Part shown: positions 24,824 to 33,577 of the stretch, piece by piece
Position numbering within the stretch: position 1 is the stretch's first letter
Layout: every line of letters starts with the position of its first letter
From: Hahella sp018986435
GTDB taxonomy: Bacteria > Pseudomonadota > Gammaproteobacteria > Pseudomonadales > Oleiphilaceae
Assembly: GCF_050749805.1 (NCBI RefSeq)
Contig: NZ_CP192738.1
Span: 124,001-188,000, forward strand
Reading direction: 5' to 3'
Length of the DNA stretch: 64,000 nt
Program-made: the position numbers and the translations under genes
The notes under the pieces: generated by a model
The model's database searches: none
Seen by the model: only the letters and a program-made list of their open reading frames with translations
What the model was told of the DNA's origin: nothing

Positions 24824-26596
24824 ATGACCCCTCAAGAAACTCGTTTTCCCTTTTACTCCACTTTGTTCGCTGGTATAGCGACGGGCGTGGCCGCCTGGCT
24901 GGGCGCCGAGCATTGGCCGGACGGTCTTATGGCCCAGAAGGCCGTGGCTGTCGCGATAACCTTCGTTTTTGTCTTCGCCGGCGCATTTTTGTTTACCGCC
25001 AGAACACGCAGGAGCGCCCCGAATTGGGCGCTGGCGGCGGGCATTGCTGTCGCTATCGGGTTGTCCGCAATCTGGTTAATCGCCAACACCTTCAAACCAG
25101 AGGGCGGTAGCTACGAGGGCTCCTCAGGTTTGGTGACCTCATGGTGGGTGACAATCGTGCCGCTGCTATTTGCGCTGCTGCCCTTTGTTCAATGTGATTT
25201 TCAGAAGAATCAGAGCTTTATGAGCGATATTCTCAGTGTGGAGCTGTATCGCAAGTATTGGGAAAACCTGTTTATTCTGGCGTTTGCTGGGCTATTGGTG
25301 GGCATCTACTGGTTGGTTGCAATGCTGGGCGCTTCTTTGTTCGATATCCTGGGAATTAAGGGGCCGGGCCGCTTTGTTGAGTCTCCTCCAGTGGGATGGA
25401 CCGCCTCGGCGATCATTTTCGCCTTGGGCATCAGTCTGGGGTGTCGCTACCCAAATTTATTGAGCATGCTGAGCGGGCTGATCGCCACCGTATGTCGCGC
25501 GATTCTGCCGCCAGTGGCGGCGTTCATGATCGCCTTCGCTGTCACCCTGCCGATTGTGGGTCTGGAGTTGATCTGGAGTACTGGCCGTTCCACACCCATG
25601 CTGCTGGCGATGATTCTGGTGGCGGTGGTGTCATTGAATGGAGCGGCGCTCTGCGGCGGTGATCGTAATCCGTATCCACAATGGCTACGGGCGGGGATTT
25701 ATGTATTGGTGGGCTTGTTGCCTATATTCGCGCTGTTGGCCGGGTACTCGCTCTATCAGCGTATCGAACAATATGGTCTGACTCCAGACCGTTACTATTC
25801 CGCGTTGTTTGTGGTGTTCGCTTTGGCCCTGACGCTAAGTTATAGCGTTATCTTTTTGGCGAAACGCACCTCCTGGCGGGCGATGCTGAATTCGGTGAAT
25901 ACCCCGATCATTCTCTCCGCAGTGTGGGTGGCGCTGCTTACGCTGACGCCCTGGCTGAATCCTCAGGAAGTGAGCGCCAGCAATCAGTTCGCCAGACTGA
26001 AAGCCGGTGAAATCTCTGTGGAAGACATCGATCTTGGATTGTTTCGCTATCATCTGGGCCGATCAGGTGAAGAGAAGCTGGCGCAAATCAGGGCGTTGAC
26101 GGAAAAGGAAGGGGCGTTGTCAGAGGCGGAAGCGACAGTCTTGGCGCAACGGTTGGACGTGCTTGAGAGCGCCCAGTATTACTATGACTGGGAGCAAAAA
26201 CAGCGCCTGGCGGAACTTTACTCGAAGCAGGCTGGTGTGGAATGGCTTAACGAAGGCGTAGCCGATAAGGCGGCGTTTGAGCGTAGCATAGAGCCGGAGT
26301 TGTGCCGGGAACAATTGTGTTTCGCCTTAACTGTGGACCTGGACGACGATGGTGAAGAGGAAGTCTTGATTGCCGATAGTCCCGAGTATATTTACGATCT
26401 TAAAGTTTATGATTTGGATGAAGCGGGCGCATGGAATAAAGTGGGTCGGTTGATCATGCCCAGCTCCTCGTATTATTACAACGAAGATTTACTTGGCGTA
26501 CTCAAGAGAGGCCAGTACCGCCTTGAGTTGCCGCGTTATAAGTCAATTCATTTTGGCGGTACGGTGATGTCCTTTTCGCCAATGCGCTCTGAATAG
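24824..26596 (+). CDS. DUF4153-type polytopic membrane protein with soluble C-terminal domain
   Basis: A protein of about 590 residues. Residues about 15-375 contain roughly eleven hydrophobic helices, including RKYWENLFILAFAGLLVG and the GWTASAIIFALGISLG region, as in DUF4153 proteins of unknown function. From about 385 a soluble, charged domain follows: the SNQFARLKAGEISVEDIDL segment with an FRYHLGRSG motif, then an acidic Asp-rich VDLDDDGEEEVLIAD near 503 that resembles calcium-binding FG-GAP/EF-type loops. I prefer ATG 24824 to TTG 24809 and GTG 24815, since no Shine-Dalgarno sequence separates them. It lies 149 bases after paralogue B. Confidence 0.75.
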   Translation: MTPQETRFPFYSTLFAGIATGVAAWLGAEHWPDGLMAQKAVAVAITFVFVFAGAFLFTARTRRSAPNWALAAGIAVAIGLSAIWLIANTFKPEGGSYEGSSGLVTSWWVTIVPLLFALLPFVQCDFQKNQSFMSDILSVELYRKYWENLFILAFAGLLVGIYWLVAMLGASLFDILGIKGPGRFVESPPVGWTASAIIFALGISLGCRYPNLLSMLSGLIATVCRAILPPVAAFMIAFAVTLPIVGLELIWSTGRSTPMLLAMILVAVVSLNGAALCGGDRNPYPQWLRAGIYVLVGLLPIFALLAGYSLYQRIEQYGLTPDRYYSALFVVFALALTLSYSVIFLAKRTSWRAMLNSVNTPIILSAVWVALLTLTPWLNPQEVSASNQFARLKAGEISVEDIDLGLFRYHLGRSGEEKLAQIRALTEKEGALSEAEATVLAQRLDVLESAQYYYDWEQKQRLAELYSKQAGVEWLNEGVADKAAFERSIEPELCREQLCFALTVDLDDDGEEEVLIADSPEYIYDLKVYDLDEAGAWNKVGRLIMPSSSYYYNEDLLGVLKRGQYRLELPRYKSIHFGGTVMSFSPMRSE

Positions 26597-26666
26597 AATA
26601 CGGAGCTGCGACTGGCCTCTCCGTTTTAAAAACGAGGGAGGCCGGTAGTCAGGCGTTAAAAATAGG

Positions 26667-27107
26667 CTAATTCTTCACATTAACGCGGGTTTCCTCAGGG
26701 CATTTGGCGGTGGTGCCGAATGCCTGCTCCGGCTCCAGAAACACCACATTCACGTCATCAATCAGCCACTCGGCGCCTTCCTGCACATAAGCCAGATAAA
26801 ACGTTAACGGCTCTCCGCCGATGCCGTAGCCATTGACCGTCAGGCAGCCGCTATCCTCTCCAACCGCGGCGGAATGGGAGTGCTCCCGCAGCATGTAGGC
26901 TTTGAATCCTAACTGTGCGAACGCCGCCTGATCGCCCGCCACTTGGTCCACGACCCGCCGGGAAAAGTACAGCGGATAGTCTGCGCTCAGCGCGTTGGCG
27001 TCGACGGCCTCCGCGTACAGGCGATAATTCGGATACAAGGGATCGAGCTCACCAACGGATGCGCATCCTGTTGCCAGCAGACATAGAATCAGTCCCCAGA
27101 TTTTCAT
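26667..27107 (-). CDS. Small putative lipoprotein
   Basis: This 146-residue protein has a lipoprotein signal peptide, MKIWGLILCLLATGC, with lipobox LATG-C15. The mature part contains YPNYRLYAEAVDANAL, YPLYFSRRVVDQV and EWLIDDVNVVFLEPEQAFG, with no recognised family. The last part resembles small NTF2-like or immunity-type lipoproteins only in general hydrophobic pattern, so I assign no function. The start lies 2 bases after the stop of the gene at 27110 on the same strand, implying translational coupling. Probably anchored in the outer membrane. Confidence 0.65.
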   Translation of the reverse strand: MKIWGLILCLLATGCASVGELDPLYPNYRLYAEAVDANALSADYPLYFSRRVVDQVAGDQAAFAQLGFKAYMLREHSHSAAVGEDSGCLTVNGYGIGGEPLTFYLAYVQEGAEWLIDDVNVVFLEPEQAFGTTAKCPEETRVNVKN

Positions 27108-27109
27108 GC

Positions 27110-27538
27110 TCAGTTCCCCATGATGTTCCGTAGTTGTTCGTCGTAGGCGTGATTACGTTGCTGCATGGCTTTGGCGGCGCGGCACAGCAGACCGGAGCAG
27201 GAAGTAATTAACGCCTCAAGATCAAAACTGCCGCCTACGGTGATACTAATAAGTCCTATAGAGAACGTGGCGTTGTACTTGATCAGATTCCCTTCGCCAT
27301 TGGCGAACGCAATGCTCACCCATTTCATCTTGGCGCCAATCGCCTTTAACGCCGGCTCGCCGCTGAAGGTCAGCACTCCCGCCGAACCGGACAGCGTCGC
27401 CTTGCCATCCTGATCCACCGCTAACTTAAACGGCCCCTGACTACGCACGATCTTCGCTGTCAGTCCCTTGTCTGTCGAATAAGCCGTTTCAATCAACTTG
27501 GCGACAGAAATCTTCAACTCAGCCCGCGTCGGATTCAT
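27110..27538 (-). CDS. Hypothetical protein coupled to the downstream lipoprotein gene
   Basis: A 142-residue protein starting MNPTRAELKIS with no signal peptide. I chose ATG 27538, which has GAGG about 9 bases upstream; the earlier TTG at 27553 is in frame but overlaps that Shine-Dalgarno sequence, and the ATG at 27543 is in another frame with an immediate stop. The middle contains alternating hydrophobic, Gly-rich strands (GVLTFSGEPALKAIG, ISITVGGSFDLEALI) and ends with CSGLLCRAAKAMQQR. It could be a small beta-rich protein of contact-dependent or secretion loci, but nothing specific is seen. It shares a transcript with the lipoprotein gene. Confidence 0.6.
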   Translation of the reverse strand: MNPTRAELKISVAKLIETAYSTDKGLTAKIVRSQGPFKLAVDQDGKATLSGSAGVLTFSGEPALKAIGAKMKWVSIAFANGEGNLIKYNATFSIGLISITVGGSFDLEALITSCSGLLCRAAKAMQQRNHAYDEQLRNIMGN

Positions 27539-27857
27539 CTCATGTTTCCTCAAAAGCTAGTTAAATTCAATTTTTATTGGCAATAAATATTGCTTTTAAG
27601 AAAATAAATCAGGAGAAAGCACAAGAGAATCGGTGTTTTGGTTTAAGGAAAAGCGACTAACCGGAAATGCCGAAAAGCGGGCTTGGTAAGCCTGATTGGC
27701 CGATAAAATGCATCTTTAAATCAATGAATTAACTAAACATATACAAAGCTGATGCTTAAAGGTGAGAACTTAACCTATTCCCAAAAAAGCAAGTTATGTA
27801 TACTGCCCGCCCCTTTTAAATGGGGTTAGGAAAAAGAAAAGTTTTAGAGGAATTAAA
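27539..27857 (+). other. AT-rich divergent intergenic region
   Basis: These 319 bases are clearly richer in A and T than the neighbouring genes. TATACT at 27799-27804 is a good -10 candidate for the gene at 27858, but no matching -35 lies at the right distance. CCCCTTTTAAATGGGG near 27811-27826 could form a small hairpin in the leader. No gene is seen. Confidence 0.4.
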
Positions 27858-28223
27858 ATGTTAGTTAAGGCAGTAAAGGCAATCGCTCTTACCTCAATGG
27901 TTTTCTCAGCAGGTTGCGCATCTATCCTGAACGAAGACACTCAGAAAGTTAATGTATTGTCCACGAGCGGAGAGAAGTTCTCCGGTACTATCGACGGCGT
28001 TCCTTTTGAAGGTCCTGGCGTTGTTGAAGTAAAGCGTGCGAACAGAGACAAAGTCATCGTTGTGGACTCATCTGAGTGCGCCAAAGAAACCGTGATGACT
28101 AAAAGTGTAGATCCGATATTTTTCGTGAATGTTCTGTCTGGCGGTGCTTTTGGTTCCACCACTGACTACTCAACTGAGAAAATGTGGAAATACCAAGATT
28201 CAATCACTGTTAGCTGTAAATAA
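27858..28223 (+). CDS. Small lipoprotein upstream of the DUF4105 gene
   Basis: A 121-residue protein with a lipoprotein signal, lipobox FSAG-C20, followed by ASILNEDTQKVNVLSTSG. The body has GTIDGVPFEGPGVVEVKR, VVDSSECAKETVM and a hydrophobic FFVNVLSGGAFGSTTDY segment. Its layout (lipobox, one beta-sandwich-like part, then an FFVNVLSGG-type hydrophobic stretch) resembles small Bor/YjcB-like surface lipoproteins, but I would not assign a family. AGAGGAATTAAAATG gives a strong ribosome site. Its stop is 12 bases before the DUF4105 gene, so the pair is an operon. Confidence 0.75.
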   Translation: MLVKAVKAIALTSMVFSAGCASILNEDTQKVNVLSTSGEKFSGTIDGVPFEGPGVVEVKRANRDKVIVVDSSECAKETVMTKSVDPIFFVNVLSGGAFGSTTDYSTEKMWKYQDSITVSCK

Positions 28224-28235
28224 TTATTTTTCGCG

Positions 28236-30062
28236 ATGAAAAATACTTTTAAGGGAGGCTTAATCGCTTCCCTTTTTTTAGCATCATCTGTATTCGCCGC
28301 GTCTGTTAAAGAGGTGGTTGACCTCGCCTTAGAAAAAGAGCTTTATCAGGACCCTGCCTGGAAGTCGCTGATTCACTTTCAAGATGGCAATACGAAAGTT
28401 AATGATAATTCTTTTATACTGTCCGGATCAGACTTTAATCCTAAGAACGAGCTTGTACTTACCATAAACTATTTATTGAATAGTTCAGGAGATAGTCAGG
28501 CAATATGCCGCTTTCCTGCTCGCTACTATTGGCTTGGCGAGAAACTGTCGATAGATACTGCTAATTTAGAAAATTGTTCTGGCCTGAAAGAATATATTAG
28601 TCGCGCTCCAATTGATGATATAGATCTTGTCTATTCATCTGAAAATCTGTCGCAGCCATCAAGTATGATGGGACATATATTGCTAAAGATTTCCGGAAAG
28701 AATGATGAAGGGCGCATAGTCGAGCATGGCGTTTCCTTTTTTACTGAAGTGAAAGGCGTTAACGTTCCTAAAATAATGTTTGATAGCCTGGTGGTGGGTA
28801 AACCTGGTTATTTTGCGCTAACGCCATACTCTGACAAGCTGGATCAGTATCTAAGGCGTGAACAGAGAAATGTCTGGGAATATCGCCTGGATTCAACTGA
28901 GTTCCAAAGGAAATTAATTCAGTACCACATATGGGAATTAAAGCAGACAAAACTGGATTACTTTTTTCACGACTATAACTGCGCAACGCTAACCAGTTTT
29001 ATGGTTTCTTTTATTGATCCCAGCGTATTGAACATGGATGGTCTATGGATGACGCCGCTTGATGTAGTGAAGCAGGCGCATCAGGCGGGAATTATTGACC
29101 ACGTTTCAGTATTGCCGTCAAACCGATGGAAAATTCGCATGCTGGAGGAGAGTCTTCCTCGTAGCGTGGCCGATAGCGTCAAGAAGTCAGTTGAGCATAA
29201 TGAAATTAATGACCTTCCTGATTCGGATAACCCAGAGCAAGATTTTCTTATGCTTCAGCTTGCTGGTTATTACACTGATTACCTGCATGAAACAGACCTA
29301 ATTGATGCGCGCTCTTGGCGTAATCTAACGGATAAAGTGGAGCAGAGAAAAGCGAGGCAAGAGGAAGTCTACGAAATAGATATTTCGGAATATAAGAACC
29401 CTGTAAAAACGCCAAAGGACAGCCAGTTGTATAGCGGTTTAGCGTTAATCGGTGATGAGGCATTCATTAGAGTAGGCTTTTTGCCTGCATCTCATGGCAT
29501 CGAAGACGATAATCGGCAGTTTTTCAGTGAAAATGAACTGAAGCTCGGGGATCTTTCTTTCCTGGTCTCGCCTGAAGATGGGAAAGTTAAACTGGATAGG
29601 TTTCAGTTATATTCAGTCTCATCTCTGATCCCTTGGGATAGCTTCACGGGAGGCCTGTCTGGCCGCCTGGAAGTTGGGCTGGAGCAGCATTATGACGAAC
29701 ATATACGTCGACATAGCGCAGCCAATATCAGCGGAGGTCTCGGAATGACCTTTGCCTTAGACAGAGATATGAGCGTTTACTTCCTTGCGATGGGCGGGTA
29801 CGGGTTTGGAGATGGAACTTCTTATTTGTACCTCAATCCAGAAGCAGGAATGATCATCAATGAAGTATACGACATGAAATCCATCATCTCTTATCAGACA
29901 GTATGGAATCAGCTTGACTCAGGCGAGGCCTACCACTCTTTCAATCTGAAGCAGTCAAAGTTCATTGGCGATGACTATGCAATCTTTCTTGACTATGAGC
30001 GGCGTTGGAGCAGTTCTTATTCCAGTGATGGCGTAGAAGCCGTATTTAAATATTATTTTTAG
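28236..30062 (+). CDS. DUF4105 (Lnb-type N-terminal) exported protein
   Basis: A 608-residue protein with a signal peptide (MKNTFKGGLIASLFLASSVFA region). It carries the DUF4105 signature: SQPSSMMGHILLKISG, the GVSFFTEV segment, RNVWEYRLDSTEFQRKLI and the catalytic-looking HDYNCATLTSFM near residue 247. The last 220 residues are beta-rich (alternating strands, ending in an aromatic YYF), compatible with an outer-membrane or autotransported C-terminal barrel. DUF4105 is an NlpC/P60-like cysteine hydrolase fold; substrates are unproven. Base composition is lower in GC than in nearby housekeeping genes, suggesting acquisition or relaxed selection. A lipoprotein gene lies just upstream. Confidence 0.75.
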   Translation: MKNTFKGGLIASLFLASSVFAASVKEVVDLALEKELYQDPAWKSLIHFQDGNTKVNDNSFILSGSDFNPKNELVLTINYLLNSSGDSQAICRFPARYYWLGEKLSIDTANLENCSGLKEYISRAPIDDIDLVYSSENLSQPSSMMGHILLKISGKNDEGRIVEHGVSFFTEVKGVNVPKIMFDSLVVGKPGYFALTPYSDKLDQYLRREQRNVWEYRLDSTEFQRKLIQYHIWELKQTKLDYFFHDYNCATLTSFMVSFIDPSVLNMDGLWMTPLDVVKQAHQAGIIDHVSVLPSNRWKIRMLEESLPRSVADSVKKSVEHNEINDLPDSDNPEQDFLMLQLAGYYTDYLHETDLIDARSWRNLTDKVEQRKARQEEVYEIDISEYKNPVKTPKDSQLYSGLALIGDEAFIRVGFLPASHGIEDDNRQFFSENELKLGDLSFLVSPEDGKVKLDRFQLYSVSSLIPWDSFTGGLSGRLEVGLEQHYDEHIRRHSAANISGGLGMTFALDRDMSVYFLAMGGYGFGDGTSYLYLNPEAGMIINEVYDMKSIISYQTVWNQLDSGEAYHSFNLKQSKFIGDDYAIFLDYERRWSSSYSSDGVEAVFKYYF

Positions 30063-30148
30063 TCGATGGAACGACTTCTCTCCCTAACGCGTGTTGGGTC
30101 ACGTCCACTTGCCATCCACCCGCCACCAAGCCTAAACTAATCGGCACA

Positions 30149-30240
30149 TCTTGTCGGGGTGCCTGGAGTAACAGGCTGAGACCACAACACAGTGGGGCCC
30201 GTAGAACCTGATCTGGTTAGTACCAGCGTAGGAAACAAGT
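30149..30240 (+). ncRNA. TPP riboswitch (THI element) of the thiamine operon
   Basis: The conserved TPP aptamer blocks are present in order: TCGGGGTGCC, then ACAGGCTGAGA, then GTAGAACCTGATCTGGTTAG and TACCAGCGTAGGAAACA. These form the pyrimidine- and pyrophosphate-sensing helices. It sits 120 bases before thiC, so thiamine pyrophosphate should repress the thiC-thiO-thiS-thiG-thiDE operon. Confidence 0.95.
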
Positions 30241-30315
30241 AGTTCATCAAAAGTTCTTAGCGGCGCTCCATCATTGTGACGCGGGCCCGATTGCAGACCA
30301 AGACGTTGATGCCCT

Positions 30316-30356
30316 CTCTCCTCCCTGGTGCTACCCCATACAACCAACTAGGAGAG
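30316..30356 (+). promoter_or_regulatory. Probable Shine-Dalgarno-sequestering stem of the TPP riboswitch
   Basis: CTCTCCT at 30316-30322 is perfectly complementary to AGGAGAG at 30350-30356, which contains the thiC ribosome site. The 7-bp stem encloses a 27-base loop. Nothing resembling a U-tailed terminator lies between aptamer and gene, so control is likely at translation initiation. The competing partner that frees the ribosome site when TPP is absent cannot be identified by eye. Confidence 0.6.
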
Positions 30357-30360
30357 TACT

Positions 30361-32277
30361 GTGGGCGGCACAATCGATATCAATAAAATCAGCAAACTCA
30401 GTGAGTCGGCGCAGGTGGATGCGCTGTCCACGCAACCGTTTCCCGCTTCCCAAAAAATCTATGCTGAAGGCAGTCGTCCCGACATCCGGGTGGCGATGCG
30501 CGAAATCACGCTGACGCCGACGCCCTTGCAGGATGGCGCTACGGAACAGAACCCACCGCTGCGGGTATATGATACTTCCGGTCCCTACACGGACCCCGCT
30601 GTCGAGATCGACGTGCGACGCGGTTTGCCACGTATGCGCGAAGCCTGGATCAATGAGCGCGGCGACACGGAACATCTTCACGGCTCGTCTTCGTTTTACG
30701 CCAAAAGCCGGGAACAAAATCTGTCCCTAGACAATCTGCGTTTCGAACACCGTCACGCTCCCCGTAAGGCGCGCGCCGGGGGCAACGTCAGCCAGCTGCA
30801 TTACGCCCGTAAAGGCATTATTACGCCGGAGATGGAATACATCGCCATCCGTGAAAATCTGGCTCTGGAGCAGGCGGAAATTGAGAACGCCATGGGCAGC
30901 CAGCATCCCGGCATGAACTTTGGCGCCAACACGCCCCGTTACATCACCCCGGAGTTCGTGCGTCAGGAAGTGGCGGCGGGACGGGCGGTGATTCCCTGTA
31001 ACATCAATCACCCTGAAGCGGAGCCGATGATCATCGGCCGCAATTTTCATGTGAAAGTGAACGCCAATATCGGCAATTCTGCTGTGACCTCGTCTATCGA
31101 AGAAGAGGTGGAGAAGCTGGTGTGGGCGACCCGTTGGGGCGCGGATACGGTGATGGATTTATCCACGGGTAAAAATATTCACGAAACCCGTGAGTGGATC
31201 ATCCGCAACAGCCCGGTTCCTATCGGCACAGTGCCGATTTATCAGGCGCTGGAGAAAGTCGACGGCGTCGCTGAAGACCTCAATTGGGAAGTGTTCCGCG
31301 ACACCCTGATTGAGCAGGCGGAGCAGGGGGTGGATTACTTCACCATTCACGCCGGCGTGCTGTTGCGTTATGTGCCCATGACCGCCAAGCGTCTGACCGG
31401 CATCGTCTCGCGCGGCGGCTCCATCATGGCGAAGTGGTGTCTGGCGCATCACAAGGAAAATTTCCTCTATACCCACTTTGAAGAAATCTGCGAGATCATG
31501 AAAGCCTATGACGTCAGCTTTTCGCTGGGAGACGGACTGCGTCCCGGCTGCATCGCCGACGCCAATGACGAGGCGCAATTCAGTGAGCTGCGCACATTGG
31601 GCGAACTCACTGAGATCGCCTGGAAGCATGATGTGCAGACCATCATTGAGGGCCCTGGCCATGTGCCCATGCACATGATCAAGGAAAACATGGAAGAGCA
31701 GCTCAAGCACTGCAAAGAAGCGCCCTTCTACACGCTGGGGCCGCTGATCACGGATATTTCTCCAGGCTACGACCATTTCAGCTCTGGCATCGGCGCCGCC
31801 ATGATCGGCTGGTACGGTTGCGCCATGTTGTGTTACGTGACTCCCAAAGAGCATCTGGGGCTGCCCAACAAGGACGACGTCAAACAAGGGCTGATCGCCT
31901 ACAAGATCGCCGCCCATGCGGCGGATCTGGCGAAAGGCCACCCGGGGTCGCAGCTGCGGGATAACGCCATGTCCAAGGCGCGTTTCGAATTTCGCTGGGA
32001 AGATCAGTTCAATATCGCCCTGGACCCGGACACCGCCCGTGCGTATCACGACGAAACCCTACCCAAAGAAGGTCATAAACTGGCGCACTTCTGCTCCATG
32101 TGCGGACCCAAATTCTGCTCCATGAAAATCACTCAGGATGTACGCGATTATTCCGCCAAACTGGAGGCGGAGAAGGCGCAGGCTGAGGGCGCGTCGCAGC
32201 AGGAAGCGGAGCAGGGCATGCAGGAGATGTCGCAGAAGTACAAAGACGCGGGGCGGCGTCTGTATCATGAAATCTAA
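30361..32277 (+). CDS. thiC: Phosphomethylpyrimidine synthase ThiC
   Basis: This 638-residue radical SAM enzyme turns 5-aminoimidazole ribotide into 4-amino-5-hydroxymethyl-2-methylpyrimidine phosphate. The signature C-terminal CxxCxxxxC cluster motif is C578-SM-C581-GPKF-C586, and NFGANTPRYITPEF, GNSAVTSSIEEE and EGPGHVPMH are typical ThiC segments. It starts with GTG at 30361, six bases after the AGGAG of 30350-30354. Expression is under the upstream TPP riboswitch. Its last codons overlap the thiO start by 11 bases. Confidence 0.97.
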   Translation: MGGTIDINKISKLSESAQVDALSTQPFPASQKIYAEGSRPDIRVAMREITLTPTPLQDGATEQNPPLRVYDTSGPYTDPAVEIDVRRGLPRMREAWINERGDTEHLHGSSSFYAKSREQNLSLDNLRFEHRHAPRKARAGGNVSQLHYARKGIITPEMEYIAIRENLALEQAEIENAMGSQHPGMNFGANTPRYITPEFVRQEVAAGRAVIPCNINHPEAEPMIIGRNFHVKVNANIGNSAVTSSIEEEVEKLVWATRWGADTVMDLSTGKNIHETREWIIRNSPVPIGTVPIYQALEKVDGVAEDLNWEVFRDTLIEQAEQGVDYFTIHAGVLLRYVPMTAKRLTGIVSRGGSIMAKWCLAHHKENFLYTHFEEICEIMKAYDVSFSLGDGLRPGCIADANDEAQFSELRTLGELTEIAWKHDVQTIIEGPGHVPMHMIKENMEEQLKHCKEAPFYTLGPLITDISPGYDHFSSGIGAAMIGWYGCAMLCYVTPKEHLGLPNKDDVKQGLIAYKIAAHAADLAKGHPGSQLRDNAMSKARFEFRWEDQFNIALDPDTARAYHDETLPKEGHKLAHFCSMCGPKFCSMKITQDVRDYSAKLEAEKAQAEGASQQEAEQGMQEMSQKYKDAGRRLYHEI

Positions 32278-33331
32278 GCTGCGTATCGGCATCGCCGGCG
32301 GCGGTCTGCTCGGGCGCTTGTGCGCCTGGCGGCTGGCGCTGCTGTACCATGAGGTCACTCTGTTTGACGCTGGAGACTTCGAGCGGCCCGGCGGCGCCTG
32401 CTGGACCGCGGCAGGCATGATTTCGCCTCTGAGCGAGCTGGTGTCCGCAGAGCCAGAGGTGTACCACATGGGCATGCGCAGCCTGGATATCTGGCCCCGA
32501 TGGATCGCCGAGCTGGAGCGTCAAACCGGCATGTCGGCCAGCTATCGTCAGGCGGGCTCGGTGGTGGTGGCGCACCCGCTGGATAAGGCGGAGCTGGCGC
32601 AGTTTCAGCGTGACCTCAACGCCAAACTTCCCGCCGACGAAGCCTTGCAATGGCTGGATCGAGAGGGCGTCGCCAGGTTGGAGCCGGGGCTGGCGGATCA
32701 TTTTGAGCAGGGCCTTTACCTGCCTTCGGAAGCCGACGTAAACAGTCGCCTGTTGCTCAACGCGCTGCTCGCCGCGCTGCGACAAGGCGGCGTTCGCCTG
32801 GTTTCCGACACGCTGGTGGAGTGCTCCGCACACCGTATGCATTGGAGCAGCGGCAGCGAGCGTTTTGACTGGGTCATCGACGTACGCGGCCTGGGCGCCA
32901 GTCGCAATATGACGGGACTGCGCGGCGTGCGCGGAGAGGTCATGATCATTGAAACTTCCGAAGTCAGCCTGAACCGTCCTGTTCGTCTGATGCATCCCCG
33001 CTATAAGTTATATGCGGTTCCGCGCTTGAATGGCCAGATCATTATCGGCGCCACGGAAATTGAAAGCGCGGATATGTCGCCGATCAGTTTGCAATCCACG
33101 CTGGAGCTGAGCAGCGCTCTGTATGCGTTGAATCCGGCATTCGCGGAGGCGAGGGTGGTGGAGACCAGCGTCAACTGTCGTCCGGCGTTGCCGGATAACC
33201 TGCCCAGGGTGACGCGAGAGCCGGGGCTGATCTGCGCCAATGGTTTGTATCGCCATGGCTATCTGTTGGGGCCGGTGGTGGTCGGGCAGGTGCTGGACCA
33301 ATTTCACAGCGAGAAACAATATGCCGCCTGA
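32267..33331 (+). CDS. thiO: Glycine oxidase ThiO
   Basis: A 354-residue FAD-dependent oxidase (DAAO family) that converts glycine to iminoglycine for the thiazole moiety. The N-terminal FAD fingerprint is GIAGGGLLG, and GGACWTAAGMISPLSE near 45-60 plus RGVRGEVMI and the C-terminal ANGLYRHGYLLGP region are typical. ATG 32267 overlaps the thiC end by 11 bases, so translation is coupled. Its use instead of ThiH shows an oxygen-dependent thiazole route. The thiS start overlaps its last 11 bases. Confidence 0.93.
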   Translation: MKSKLRIGIAGGGLLGRLCAWRLALLYHEVTLFDAGDFERPGGACWTAAGMISPLSELVSAEPEVYHMGMRSLDIWPRWIAELERQTGMSASYRQAGSVVVAHPLDKAELAQFQRDLNAKLPADEALQWLDREGVARLEPGLADHFEQGLYLPSEADVNSRLLLNALLAALRQGGVRLVSDTLVECSAHRMHWSSGSERFDWVIDVRGLGASRNMTGLRGVRGEVMIIETSEVSLNRPVRLMHPRYKLYAVPRLNGQIIIGATEIESADMSPISLQSTLELSSALYALNPAFAEARVVETSVNCRPALPDNLPRVTREPGLICANGLYRHGYLLGPVVVGQVLDQFHSEKQYAA

Positions 33332-33530
33332 AATCGAAATTACGTTGAATGGCGAACCTACCCAGGTGCGCGACGACGCCCTATCTGAAGTGCTACAGAC
33401 ATGCGGCTATGCGGGCGTAGGTTTCGCCGTCGCCATCAATGGCGAGTTCGTGCCGCGCTCCGCTTACGCGCAAACCAAAGTGAGCGCAGGAGATCTGGTG
33501 GATGTGGTGGCCCCGGTGGCGGGTGGCTGA
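33321..33530 (+). CDS. thiS: Sulfur carrier protein ThiS
   Basis: A 69-residue ubiquitin-like carrier ending in the Gly-Gly tail (VVAPVAGG), which is adenylated and thiocarboxylated to donate sulfur to ThiG. It contains ITLNGEPTQVRDDALSE and FAVAINGEFVPRS, as in bacterial ThiS. The start ATG 33321 overlaps thiO by 11 bases. No adjacent ThiF is present; the activating ThiF would have to come from elsewhere. Confidence 0.95.
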   Translation: MPPEIEITLNGEPTQVRDDALSEVLQTCGYAGVGFAVAINGEFVPRSAYAQTKVSAGDLVDVVAPVAGG

Positions 33531-33577
33531 CGCGCCTTGAAACAAGTACAGGTGGCCATCGCCACCGGAGGTAAATC

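Noticed and set aside
26600..26645. Hairpin between the DUF4153 and lipoprotein genes as a terminator
   Set aside because: GGCCTC and GAGGCC can pair, but the loop is large, outer arms mismatch and no T run follows on either strand, so the evidence is too weak to list it.
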